Source of the DNA: G963662605 sp963662605
Lineage (GTDB): Bacteria > Bacteroidota > Ignavibacteria > Ignavibacteriales > Ignavibacteriaceae
DNA length: 64,000 nt
Direction: 5' to 3'
NCBI GenBank assembly: GCA_963662605.1
Contig: OY759785.1
Coordinates: 2,170,001-2,234,000, forward strand
A program made the position numbers and the translations under genes. This document shows, in pieces, positions 27,429 through 35,679 of this stretch; position 1 is the first letter of the stretch, and each line of letters begins with the position of its first letter. The notes beneath the pieces are model-generated. The model ran no database searches, was not told the DNA's origin, and saw only the letters and a list, made by a program, of their open reading frames with translations.

Positions 27429-28416
27429 TACATATTTTAATCTGAAATATGAAAACGATGAACTCGTTTTTATAGATCAGACAAAGCTTCCGTTCAAGGA
27501 AGAATACATTCATACTGACGATTACAACAGAATTGCGGAAGCTATTGAGCGCTTAGAAATTCGTGGAGCACCTGCTATTGGCGTAGCAGGTGCTTATGCT
27601 TTAGTGCTGTCGCAAAAGAAAGCAATTGATCCTTCCTTATTCGAAAAAGCATACAATCGTTTGGCGCGGACTCGTCCCACCGCAGTAAATTTAATTTGGG
27701 CATTAAATAAAATCAAAGACTCCTTCAGTGAACGAACTTCCTTTCTTGAACTGATACAATCAGCCGTGTTTCTGCATAAAGACGACGAGCGGCGCTGTGA
27801 GTTGATTGGTAAATATGGCAGCGAAATCTTCGTAAAGAAATCAAGAGTGATTACTCACTGTAACACCGGAAGGCTTGCGACAGCAGGTGAGGGGACAGCG
27901 TTTAATGTCATAAGACAAGGATTTTTAAATGGCATGGTGGAATTCGTATATGCGGATGAGACCCGTCCGTTGCTTCAGGGTTCCAGACTTACAGCTTTTG
28001 AACTGCAAAAAAACAATATCCCGTTTTCAATAATATCTGATTCAATGTCCTCTTATTTTATGAATAAAGGCTTGGTAGATATTGCCATTACGGGTGCTGA
28101 CAGAATTGCTGCCAATGGTGACTCAGCCAATAAAATCGGTACATATACTCTGGCGATCGCCTGTAAGTACCACAATATACCTTTCTATATTGCTGCACCG
28201 AAGTCTACTATTGACGGCAGCATTGAAAACAGTTCAGGTATACCGATCGAAATGAGAAAGGCTGGTGAAGTATTGTTCGCGAACAGAAATCCGGTAACTT
28301 TGCCTGAATATCCGGCGCTTTCGCCCTCGTTTGATGTTACTCCCGCTGAATTAATTGAGGGCATTATTACCGAAGACGGCATATATTCATATCCATATAA
28401 TTTCAGCCGTATATGA
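27421..28416 (+). CDS. mtnA: S-methyl-5-thioribose-1-phosphate isomerase
   Basis: 331 residues of the eIF2B-like MtnA family, which converts methylthioribose-1-P to methylthioribulose-1-P in methionine salvage. RLEIRGAPAIGVAGAYAL, HCNTGRLATAGEGTA (catalytic Cys147), ADETRPLLQGSRLTAFEL and ITGADRIAANGDSANKIGT (catalytic Asp227) are all present. It overlaps the PfkB kinase upstream and, by 4 bases (ATGA), recO downstream. No other salvage gene (mtnB, C, D, N, P) is in the window. The related archaeal ribose-1,5-bisphosphate isomerases share the catalytic residues, so the true substrate depends on context. Confidence 0.9.
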   Translation: MSSTYFNLKYENDELVFIDQTKLPFKEEYIHTDDYNRIAEAIERLEIRGAPAIGVAGAYALVLSQKKAIDPSLFEKAYNRLARTRPTAVNLIWALNKIKDSFSERTSFLELIQSAVFLHKDDERRCELIGKYGSEIFVKKSRVITHCNTGRLATAGEGTAFNVIRQGFLNGMVEFVYADETRPLLQGSRLTAFELQKNNIPFSIISDSMSSYFMNKGLVDIAITGADRIAANGDSANKIGTYTLAIACKYHNIPFYIAAPKSTIDGSIENSSGIPIEMRKAGEVLFANRNPVTLPEYPALSPSFDVTPAELIEGIITEDGIYSYPYNFSRI

Positions 28417-29147
28417 GCGAGATTGTCAAAACCGAGTGTATCGTCCTTTCGGTGATTGATTATGGGGACACAAGCAGGATTGCTCATATTCTGTCGGGAG
28501 ATTACGGAAAACTTTCCGTTATCATTAAAGGGGCAAAACAAAAGACCTCTAAAATCGGTAAAATCGTATTTCCGCTTAATGTTATTAATAGCGTCTTCTA
28601 TTTAAAAGAAAACCGCGATCTCCAACTTCTTACAGAGGCGGATTTGGTAAACTATTATCCTAAGATTCATGAAGACTATGATAAGCTTAAGTATTCACTT
28701 GCCGTGATGGAAGTTGTTAACTCATCTTTTCAGGAACACGAGCCGAATCAGCGTTTGTACAATGGTGTGAAAAAAATAATCGAACGTATCTCGTCAGCAT
28801 TGGATATTGATCCGATGTTCAGTTTTTTACGGTTCTTTGTTTTCTTTCTCGAAGAGATGGGTTACGAAATAAATTTTGACTTTTGCAATAATTGCCATGA
28901 GCCGTTTACCGAACCGCCGGAAGGCTTTTCGTCCGAAACGGGTTTACTATGCAGCAACTGCATGAACACACTTCCGCCATTTCACCGGATTGACCGGGAA
29001 CTTTTTTACACGCTTGATTGTCTAAAATCAGGTAAAAAGATAGTCTCGGGACAAGAAGTGTACGCTCAAAAGATGTTTACCATGCTGCTAAAATATGCAC
29101 AGTTTCATATTCCCGGATTTAAACAAATTAACTCATTAAAAATGTAA
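28413..29147 (+). CDS. recO: DNA repair protein RecO
   Basis: 244 residues. The N-terminal OB fold starts IVKTECIVLSVIDYGDTSRIAHILSGDYGKLSVIIKGAK, and a four-Cys zinc site FCNNC and LLCSNC follows around 158-186. RecO loads RecA with RecR in the RecFOR pathway. Start ATG overlaps the stop of mtnA, so expression is coupled to the salvage genes. Length is typical. Confidence 0.94.
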   Translation: MSEIVKTECIVLSVIDYGDTSRIAHILSGDYGKLSVIIKGAKQKTSKIGKIVFPLNVINSVFYLKENRDLQLLTEADLVNYYPKIHEDYDKLKYSLAVMEVVNSSFQEHEPNQRLYNGVKKIIERISSALDIDPMFSFLRFFVFFLEEMGYEINFDFCNNCHEPFTEPPEGFSSETGLLCSNCMNTLPPFHRIDRELFYTLDCLKSGKKIVSGQEVYAQKMFTMLLKYAQFHIPGFKQINSLKM

Positions 29148-29190
29148 CAAGTTATTATTGCAATACAAAGAAGGCATAAAAGGAAAGAAC

Positions 29191-30681
29191 ATGAAAACGA
29201 AACAACTTGTTGGTGCTTTTGCGCTCCTGTTTACCGGTGTAATACTGGGAGCATTCCTCATTTCAGGAAGTGGTTTAGTTCATAAAAGCTGGGCAGGCGT
29301 TCAACTCGGTGCAAAAAAACCTCCGGTCAGTTTAAATGCAGATGCCAGTGCGTTCAGTCAGGCTTTTACCGAGGTTGCTGAAAAAGTGACACCATCTATC
29401 GTGCAAATCATCGTCGTTGCGGAATCGGAAGAAGATCAACAGCAGCAATTTTTCTTTTTCCCGTTCAAGGATTTCGAAGTTCCTAAAGAACAACTCGGTT
29501 CAGGCAGCGGTATTATTGTAACCGACGACGGATATATTTTAACAAATAATCACGTTGTTGAAAACGCAAAACAGGTTTCTGTGATATTATACGATAAGCG
29601 AAAATTTGAAGCCGAAGTAGTCGGTAAAGATCCGTTGACCGATCTGGCAGTCATTAAAATTAAAGCGTCTGATTTGCCTGTTGCTTACTTAGGCGATTCA
29701 GACAAATTGAAAGTAGGGCAATGGGTCATGGCAATCGGTAATCCGCTGTCACTAAGCAGTACCGTGACAGCCGGTATTATCAGCGCACTTAATCGCGGGC
29801 AGCTCAATTTAATTAAAGACAGCTATGGTGTCGAAAACTTTATTCAAACAGATGCGGCAATTAATCCGGGTAACTCAGGTGGTGCTTTGGTTGACCTTTC
29901 CGGAGCCGTAATTGGTGTTAACTCTGCAATTGCTTCGCGGACCGGCTCATACGTCGGATACGGATTTGCTATTCCAATCAATCTGGCAAAGTCGGTAGCG
30001 AACGATCTTATCGCGCACGGTAAGGTAAATCGTGGATATATTGGAGTTCAGATACGGGAAGTTGACGCAGCGTTGGCTAAATCAATTGGACTTTCAAAAC
30101 CACATGGTGTTATTGTTGAAACTATTGTCGAGAACGGGGCAGCCGCGAAAGCCGATATTAAAAAAGGCGATGTGATTTTAAAGATTGATGGATTAGATAT
30201 AGATCAACCGAATCAGCTGCAAAGCTATGTGGCCTCAAAGTCGGCTGGAACTGAAGTGAAATTAAAAGTCTTCAGAGACGGTCAGGAAATTGAAAGAACC
30301 GTGACATTAAAGCCGAAAGATGATAAAGATTCCGGTGATACTGCCAAAAACGAAAAGGGTGAATCCAGTGAAGACGATAATAAAACCATTATCGGTATGG
30401 ATAACATCGGACTTACGGTAAAAAACATGACCGCTAAGGATAAAGAGAATTACAAAATTGAAAACGGTATTCTTATTTCCAAAGTTAAGCCGAACTCAGG
30501 TGCTCAATTTCAGGGCTTGAGCGAAGGAATTGTTATTGTGAAAGCAGATAAAAAGAAAGTTGACTCGGTTTCTCAATTCAAGAAAATCGTAGAAGGCAAA
30601 AAAGGCTCGGCGATTTTACTTGAAGTTGCTGACAGCAAAGGAAATTCAAGATTTGTCGGTTTGGAAATTCCTGAAAAATAA
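29191..30681 (+). CDS. HtrA/DegP-type periplasmic serine protease with two PDZ domains
   Basis: 497 residues from ATG 29191, chosen because AAGGAAAG lies just upstream; an upstream in-frame TTG at 29158 has no such site. An N-terminal membrane segment/signal (LVGAFALLFTGVILGAFLISG) is followed by the trypsin-like domain with His121 (TNNHVV), Asp151 (LTDLAVIKI) and Ser229 (NPGNSGGAL), then PDZ1 (GYIGVQIREVDAALAKSIGL), an acidic low-complexity linker (DDKDSGDTAKNEKG) and PDZ2. A Gln/Phe-rich insert (QQQQFFFFPF) lies in the LA-loop region. It degrades or refolds damaged envelope proteins. A strong terminator follows. Confidence 0.95.
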   Translation: MKTKQLVGAFALLFTGVILGAFLISGSGLVHKSWAGVQLGAKKPPVSLNADASAFSQAFTEVAEKVTPSIVQIIVVAESEEDQQQQFFFFPFKDFEVPKEQLGSGSGIIVTDDGYILTNNHVVENAKQVSVILYDKRKFEAEVVGKDPLTDLAVIKIKASDLPVAYLGDSDKLKVGQWVMAIGNPLSLSSTVTAGIISALNRGQLNLIKDSYGVENFIQTDAAINPGNSGGALVDLSGAVIGVNSAIASRTGSYVGYGFAIPINLAKSVANDLIAHGKVNRGYIGVQIREVDAALAKSIGLSKPHGVIVETIVENGAAAKADIKKGDVILKIDGLDIDQPNQLQSYVASKSAGTEVKLKVFRDGQEIERTVTLKPKDDKDSGDTAKNEKGESSEDDNKTIIGMDNIGLTVKNMTAKDKENYKIENGILISKVKPNSGAQFQGLSEGIVIVKADKKKVDSVSQFKKIVEGKKGSAILLEVADSKGNSRFVGLEIPEK

Positions 30682-30698
30682 CAGGATTTGAACGTAAC

Positions 30699-30734
30699 AA
30701 AAAAGCCCCCTGAATTCATCAGAGGGCTTTTTTT
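30699..30734. terminator. Bidirectional terminator between htrA and aroE
   Basis: AAAAAAGCCC and GGGCTTTTTTT arms with an inner CTGA/TCAG stem give A- and T-runs on both sides, so it can serve the convergent genes on both strands. Confidence 0.9.
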
Positions 30735-30752
30735 ATTGTTATTAAAATGAAG

Positions 30753-31625
30753 TTACGGGGTAAGATACTTGATAAGTGCATCATAAACGCTGTCAATCGG
30801 CATTTTAGTACCGGTCCACAATTCAAAGGATTTTGCTCCTTGATAAACGAGCATTTTGATACCGTTAATAGTTACTGCACCCTCTGCTTTTGCCTGTTGT
30901 AAGAATTTTGTGTCAACCGGATTATACACCATGTCGAATACGATTTGATTTTCTACAAATACATTCGGCAGCGTAATAGGGGAGTCATCAATATCCGGGT
31001 GCATCCCCAGAGACGTTGTGTTTACAACTAATTTCGATTTCTGCAGAATCGGTAAATTGTCAGGTGGAAAAAGTTCGTAGCATTCAATATCTTCAAATTT
31101 CATTTTCTCAATGAAATAAAGTTTCAATGATTCTGCTCTCTGCTCAGTCCGATTGAGGATGTTGATTTTAGACGGCCTGAAAAACCGTATGAGGTTATAA
31201 ATCAAAGCACGGGCAGCGCCGCCGGCACCGATTACCGATACTTCTAATCCACTTATTTCATCCTTATAAGGCAACAGAGTTTCATATATGCCATACACAT
31301 CGGTATTATATCCGATAAGTTTGCCCTGATCATTAACAACCGTATTAACGCTTCCCACAACGGTCGCTTCTTCCGAGATTGTGTGGAGATACGGCAAAAT
31401 AAGCTCTTTATAAGGGATAGTTACGTTAAAACCCTTGATGCCCATAGCAACCATGCCTTTGAGGGCGTCTTTTATATTATCCTGCGGAATATCGAAAGGT
31501 AAGTACAGATATTCGAGACCTAATAAATTTGCAGACAGATTATGAATGAATGGGGAATAAGTATGCTTGATCGGATGGCCAATAAGACACAATACATTTG
31601 TATTCGTATGAAAGATATTTTGCAT
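30753..31625 (-). CDS. aroE: Shikimate dehydrogenase
   Basis: 290 residues. It reduces 3-dehydroshikimate with NADPH in aromatic amino acid synthesis. Visible motifs: LIGHPIKHTYSPFIHN (substrate Ser), FNVTIPYKE (catalytic Lys), NTVVNDQGKLIGYNTDVYG, the nucleotide loop VIGAGGAARALIYNL and NILNRT. The C-terminal GAKSFELWTG is typical. It follows the TPR-protein gene with 22 bases between them. Confidence 0.95.
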   Translation of the reverse strand: MQNIFHTNTNVLCLIGHPIKHTYSPFIHNLSANLLGLEYLYLPFDIPQDNIKDALKGMVAMGIKGFNVTIPYKELILPYLHTISEEATVVGSVNTVVNDQGKLIGYNTDVYGIYETLLPYKDEISGLEVSVIGAGGAARALIYNLIRFFRPSKINILNRTEQRAESLKLYFIEKMKFEDIECYELFPPDNLPILQKSKLVVNTTSLGMHPDIDDSPITLPNVFVENQIVFDMVYNPVDTKFLQQAKAEGAVTINGIKMLVYQGAKSFELWTGTKMPIDSVYDALIKYLTP

Positions 31626-31647
31626 GAAGAGACCGAAAATTTACAAA

Positions 31648-33078
31648 TTACTTTTTAAATCCAAAGAGTTCGTTGAACAATCTTGAAGACATTACCTTCG
31701 GGAACATCTTCGAAAATATTTCAATTAATTCTTTGTTAATATAAAAAGATTTATTCAGATATAGATACCCCAAAAAATTATTCTTCCGCATGAAATGAAT
31801 TTTCGCGAGAAGAAAAATATCTTGGGAAGAGATGGATTCCTCACCGTGGCAGCTGATCAAGGCAATAGCCGCTTCATACCTGCCGATGGCGATATAATTC
31901 TGAATCAGGTCTGAGAATTCGAGGGTGCTTAAATTTTCGGTACCTCTGGATTCGTAAGAGCGGATTTTCTGAAGACAAACTTCATCAATGCTAATTTCGG
32001 ATCTTGAAGCAGGAATATTCCACGCAGCTTCCGGAGTGTCATTGTACGCGAGGGCAGATTGGAAATCCTGAAGAGCATTTTCAAGATCATGAATCAAACT
32101 GAAGCAGTTACCTCTTCCGAGATACGCTTCCTGAAAGGATTTGTTTAATTGCAGTGATTTTGAATAAAAGTAAATTGCTTGTTTATAGTCATGCAAATCT
32201 TCGTAAAGAATACCAAGATTATAATACGCGCCGGAATGATTCGATTCAAGATTAATAACTTTTTTGAAACAGTCAATAGCCTGATTGTAGTCATCAATAT
32301 CTGCGTATAAATTACCGAGATTAAACCATGCATCCGGAAAAGATTCGTCAACAGTAATTGAGCAACGGTAACAATCAATGGCTTCCATATGCTTTTTTAA
32401 TTGTTCGAGAACGATTCCTTTGTTATACCAGCCGACGGCACAATGTGTTTCCACAAGCAGATACCGATCGTATGCTTCGAGGGCAGCAGGGTAATCTTCA
32501 ATATATTCCAGACAGATTGCGATATTGAATAAGGCATCAGGTGATCCGGGCTGCAATTCAAGCATTTTATAGAAGAATTCCAATGCCACGTGATACTCAT
32601 TTTGGGCAATATATATGTCGCCGATCTGGTTGTAAAGCTCAAAATCGGCAGGTGACTGGCATTGAATTTTCTCAAAAATTTCATTTGCCCGTGATTTTTT
32701 ACCGGTTGCCAGAAAGAGAGTTGCTAAACTGAGTTGATAATCAATATTAACGGGATCAAGACGGATAGCTTTACGCAAACAGCGGGAAGCACGTACGTAA
32801 TCCTTAATTTCAAGCATGCAAATTGATTTTTTATGCCAGAGTGAGGCATCATAGGGGAAGACCTTGAGCAAGCCGGAAACAATAGCCGAAGCACTTTTAA
32901 AGCGCCGGTTGTTCAAGCACTGTTCAACAATTTCTTCAAGGAATGGACGATTGAAAAGAATCTGCCCTTCCATTATCATGTTCTTTGACGCAGCTATATT
33001 TGAGAGTAAGCCACTCCTCTCAATTGAGTTGCTGTTCTTGTCAAAGAAATTGGAATCGGAATATTCCATTAGATCCAA
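31648..33078 (-). CDS. Tetratricopeptide-repeat protein
   Basis: 476 residues, mostly TPR repeats between about 60 and 350. Each 34-residue unit has the W/Y-G/A-P pattern (AWFNLGNLYADIDDYNQAIDCFKKVI, AYYNLGILYEDLHDYKQAIYFYSKSL). There is no signal peptide or membrane segment, so a cytoplasmic scaffold role is likely. The last 130 residues are not clearly TPR. Proteins with these repeats are common in Chlorobi and Ignavibacteria, without known function. Confidence 0.85.
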   Translation of the reverse strand: MDLMEYSDSNFFDKNSNSIERSGLLSNIAASKNMIMEGQILFNRPFLEEIVEQCLNNRRFKSASAIVSGLLKVFPYDASLWHKKSICMLEIKDYVRASRCLRKAIRLDPVNIDYQLSLATLFLATGKKSRANEIFEKIQCQSPADFELYNQIGDIYIAQNEYHVALEFFYKMLELQPGSPDALFNIAICLEYIEDYPAALEAYDRYLLVETHCAVGWYNKGIVLEQLKKHMEAIDCYRCSITVDESFPDAWFNLGNLYADIDDYNQAIDCFKKVINLESNHSGAYYNLGILYEDLHDYKQAIYFYSKSLQLNKSFQEAYLGRGNCFSLIHDLENALQDFQSALAYNDTPEAAWNIPASRSEISIDEVCLQKIRSYESRGTENLSTLEFSDLIQNYIAIGRYEAAIALISCHGEESISSQDIFLLAKIHFMRKNNFLGYLYLNKSFYINKELIEIFSKMFPKVMSSRLFNELFGFKK

Positions 33079-33244
33079 GACGATTTATTTTGCCAAGACG
33101 ATTAATATTGAACAAAGTTCAATGATTGAATTTATAAAAGAATACCCTAAGAACCAACAAAAAAATGTAAAATTATTATTAATTTTTATTATTATTTTCA
33201 AGTCCTTGCACAGGGGAAATTTGTAGAATTCCGACAAAATGTCC

Positions 33245-33274
33245 TTGACAAATATCTGTTTTTTGTCGTATGTT
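33245..33274 (+). promoter_or_regulatory. Sigma-70-like promoter of the second T9SS protein gene
   Basis: TTGACA (33245-33250) and TATGTT (33269-33274) are 18 bases apart. The layout parallels the promoter at 2802-2830. Confidence 0.55.
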
Positions 33275-33288
33275 AAGACAATAAAAAT

Positions 33289-33308
33289 AATCGGTTACTT
33301 AAACGGTT
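33289..33308. promoter_or_regulatory. Operator shared with 2846-2865
   Basis: AATCGGTTACTTAAACGGTT; its reverse complement matches the site at 2846 at 17 of 20 positions, including the core TTAAGTAA. It begins 14 bases after the -10 box. The arms are imperfect (two mismatches). The same regulator probably controls both genes. Confidence 0.58.
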
Positions 33309-33373
33309 AAGTTCTTTTTCCACTTTGACGTTTTTTTCTAAATTAATTACATTAATCACACTTAGGAGTTACT

Positions 33374-34240
33374 ATGAAAAACTTATACAAAGGCGCAATC
33401 TTTGTTTTTATTTTCGTCTTAGCCATGAATATTCAGGCGCAGGACAAATATTTTTCATTAAGATTGACAGACACAACGGCTTGGTCATGGACAGGAAATA
33501 CTACAAATAAACCTGTTGCCGCCGGACCATGGACTGAAGTATCTGTGCCGGATTCATTCGGAACATGGAAAATTTATGGCGTTTACTATACTTCAGGACC
33601 TACAGGTCTTTGCACAGCCACAAATACTCATGAATTGCGTTTTTACAAAGATGGTACTTCATCCACCGTTAGTTATATAATTACTCCTACATTATTGCGC
33701 GGAGTAGGTACTGTCTCTATACAAGAAGGACAGGCAAAAGCTTTAAAACATGAAGTATTTTACTCAAAAGATAATGGTTCCACCTGGACATCAGCCGGTC
33801 TTATTACTTCAACAACGACAGCTTGCCAAATTCAGAGCCTTTCAGTTAATCAATCAACTGCTAACAGAGTAAAAGTTACTAATGCAAGTGGTACAGCTGG
33901 TGACATGAACATTAATTTAATTGAAGTGACAAGTACAACATCTTCCTCTGATGTTAAAGCGGAAGCTTCCACAAACGTTACCTCATATAAATTAGGCAAC
34001 TATCCTAACCCATTCAATCCTTCAACAAAAATTGCCTTCGAGATGCCACAGTCCTCAAATATCAATTTGAGTGTATTCAATATGCTCGGCGAAAAAGTTG
34101 CAACATTACATGAAGGATATGTTCCAAGCGGCGCTTATTCAACACAGTTTAATGCTTCCAACCTTCCGAGCGGAATGTATATCGTTCGCCTCCAGGCTGA
34201 AAAAACATCTCTTTCAAAAAAGATCATGTTAATGAAGTAA
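33374..34240 (+). CDS. Secreted protein with T9SS C-terminal sorting domain
   Basis: 288 residues. The signal peptide ends MNIQAQ. Residues about 23-190 form a beta-rich domain with WSWTGNTTNKPVAAGPW, TNTHELRFYKDGTSS and YSKDNGSTWTSAG, resembling carbohydrate-binding sandwich regions; a similar N-terminal style is seen in the pectate lyase at 45758. The sorting domain covers about 205-288: NYPNPFNPSTKIAFEMPQ, FNMLGEKVATLHEG, SGMYIVRLQAE and KKIMLMK. AGGAG lies 7 bases before ATG. It is regulated as a single unit like the gene at 2926, of which it is not a simple copy. Confidence 0.83.
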   Translation: MKNLYKGAIFVFIFVLAMNIQAQDKYFSLRLTDTTAWSWTGNTTNKPVAAGPWTEVSVPDSFGTWKIYGVYYTSGPTGLCTATNTHELRFYKDGTSSTVSYIITPTLLRGVGTVSIQEGQAKALKHEVFYSKDNGSTWTSAGLITSTTTACQIQSLSVNQSTANRVKVTNASGTAGDMNINLIEVTSTTSSSDVKAEASTNVTSYKLGNYPNPFNPSTKIAFEMPQSSNINLSVFNMLGEKVATLHEGYVPSGAYSTQFNASNLPSGMYIVRLQAEKTSLSKKIMLMK

Positions 34241-34257
34241 TCGGATTTCTCATTATG

Positions 34258-34289
34258 AAAAACCCTCCTGATACTCGGGAGGGTTTTTT
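34258..34289 (+). terminator. Terminator of the second T9SS protein gene
   Basis: ACCCTCC and GGAGGGT arms are followed by TTTTTT. The A-run on the other side means it could also end manA transcription on the minus strand. Confidence 0.88.
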
Positions 34290-34311
34290 GTTTTAAAGAG
34301 GTGTCTTTGTC

Positions 34312-35499
34312 TTAGGGGATTTCAACAATAAACGCTTTTAAGGAATCATTTGACGAAATCGTAAATGCAGCAAGTGCGGCAGGGAAGAATACCGATTCAC
34401 CTTTGCCATAGCAGACTCTTTGTATTCCGTCACCTATTTCAACCTTACCGTCAATAATAAGAAACAGGCGGGGTTTATCTGCTGAATGGAATGTCTCATT
34501 GTAATAATCTACGGAAGTAATTCGGGTCAGTGCAAATTCCTCAATTCCCGGATTGTAGACAGATTTGACATCGGAATGCTCCGGCTGCATTACGCTTACC
34601 GGGGCAAAATCAAACTGCAAAACATCAAGCAGCGTGTTGACATCGGTAAATTTACCCGTCAAGCCCGCACGAACTACATTATCAGAATTTGCCATACATT
34701 CAACAATATTACCTTTAATGTAGGCATGAGGAACTCCGGCTCCTGTAAAAACACCTTGCCCTTCATGCAATGCAACAAAGTTGAAAAAGAAGAAAGATAA
34801 CAATCCGACATCAGTACCGAATATCTCGTACTGGGTGAGAAATTCTTTTTCGGCAGCAGTTGGATTCTGCTTCATGCCGATTTTCTTTTTTAAGCTTTCA
34901 AGGACTGCCGCCAGTTTTATTTTGTCATCATGCTGAACCATTATTGAGCGGTAGACTTCTTCCGGGGGTGCGATGGTGCCGCAACCAGCAAAATCGCGTA
35001 TTTCAGGATATTCATTGAGTCTATTGAGGATTTCCTCTTCCGGCATAAACCCGCACAATGTGGAAAGAGTGTCTAAGGCAACCGCAATTTCAGGTTTGTG
35101 GTTATCATCCGGATAGTTCACCGGATCAACAGTATGCAGCTTAACCGCCTGTTCCTTATTGGGATGAGTTTGTATTGATAACGCTTTACCTGCAGATAAT
35201 ACCTTGAACAGATACGGCAGGTTGTTGTTAAACTTTCGGGCGGTTTCCTTTCCCAGCATATCTAAAGGATACAGGGAAATGAGGTCACGCAAGGAAACCC
35301 GTTTGCCGTCGTAATCTACTTCCGAAGACAATCGGGGATGGGTACCAATCCAAAGTTCAGCATATGGTATATCGGGTTCGGGAACTTCACCGAGAAGAGT
35401 GGGAATATATGCATCGGCATTTTTCGTTCCCCAATCATAATGCTGGACTTTATTGTATAGTTTAAAAGCTTTAGGTTGAAAAGAATCGGTTTTAGTCAT
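34312..35499 (-). CDS. manA: Mannose-6-phosphate isomerase, class I
   Basis: 395 residues of the type I cupin isomerase that interconverts fructose-6-P and mannose-6-P. The zinc ligands lie in SIQTHPNKEQA, NHKPEIAVAL and GAGVPHAY; the opening KLYNKVQHYDWGTKNADAYIP is typical. It supplies mannose or GDP-sugar pathways, or feeds imported mannose into glycolysis. It stands between two T9SS-cargo genes, with its 5' end 180 bases from the divergent GH31 gene. Confidence 0.94.
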   Translation of the reverse strand: MTKTDSFQPKAFKLYNKVQHYDWGTKNADAYIPTLLGEVPEPDIPYAELWIGTHPRLSSEVDYDGKRVSLRDLISLYPLDMLGKETARKFNNNLPYLFKVLSAGKALSIQTHPNKEQAVKLHTVDPVNYPDDNHKPEIAVALDTLSTLCGFMPEEEILNRLNEYPEIRDFAGCGTIAPPEEVYRSIMVQHDDKIKLAAVLESLKKKIGMKQNPTAAEKEFLTQYEIFGTDVGLLSFFFFNFVALHEGQGVFTGAGVPHAYIKGNIVECMANSDNVVRAGLTGKFTDVNTLLDVLQFDFAPVSVMQPEHSDVKSVYNPGIEEFALTRITSVDYYNETFHSADKPRLFLIIDGKVEIGDGIQRVCYGKGESVFFPAALAAFTISSNDSLKAFIVEIP

Positions 35500-35679
35500 G
35501 ATTGTATTGTCATTATAAGAAAAATGAAAATGTTATTCAAAATACAAAAAAATATATAATCGCTATTGGACAATAATTGTTAACTTAAAAATTAAGATAA
35601 ATATAGAAATATTACTTAGAAAACAGCGGTCAATTTCATATATTAACTTTATCGTTATCTAATATTGATTGGAAAAACA

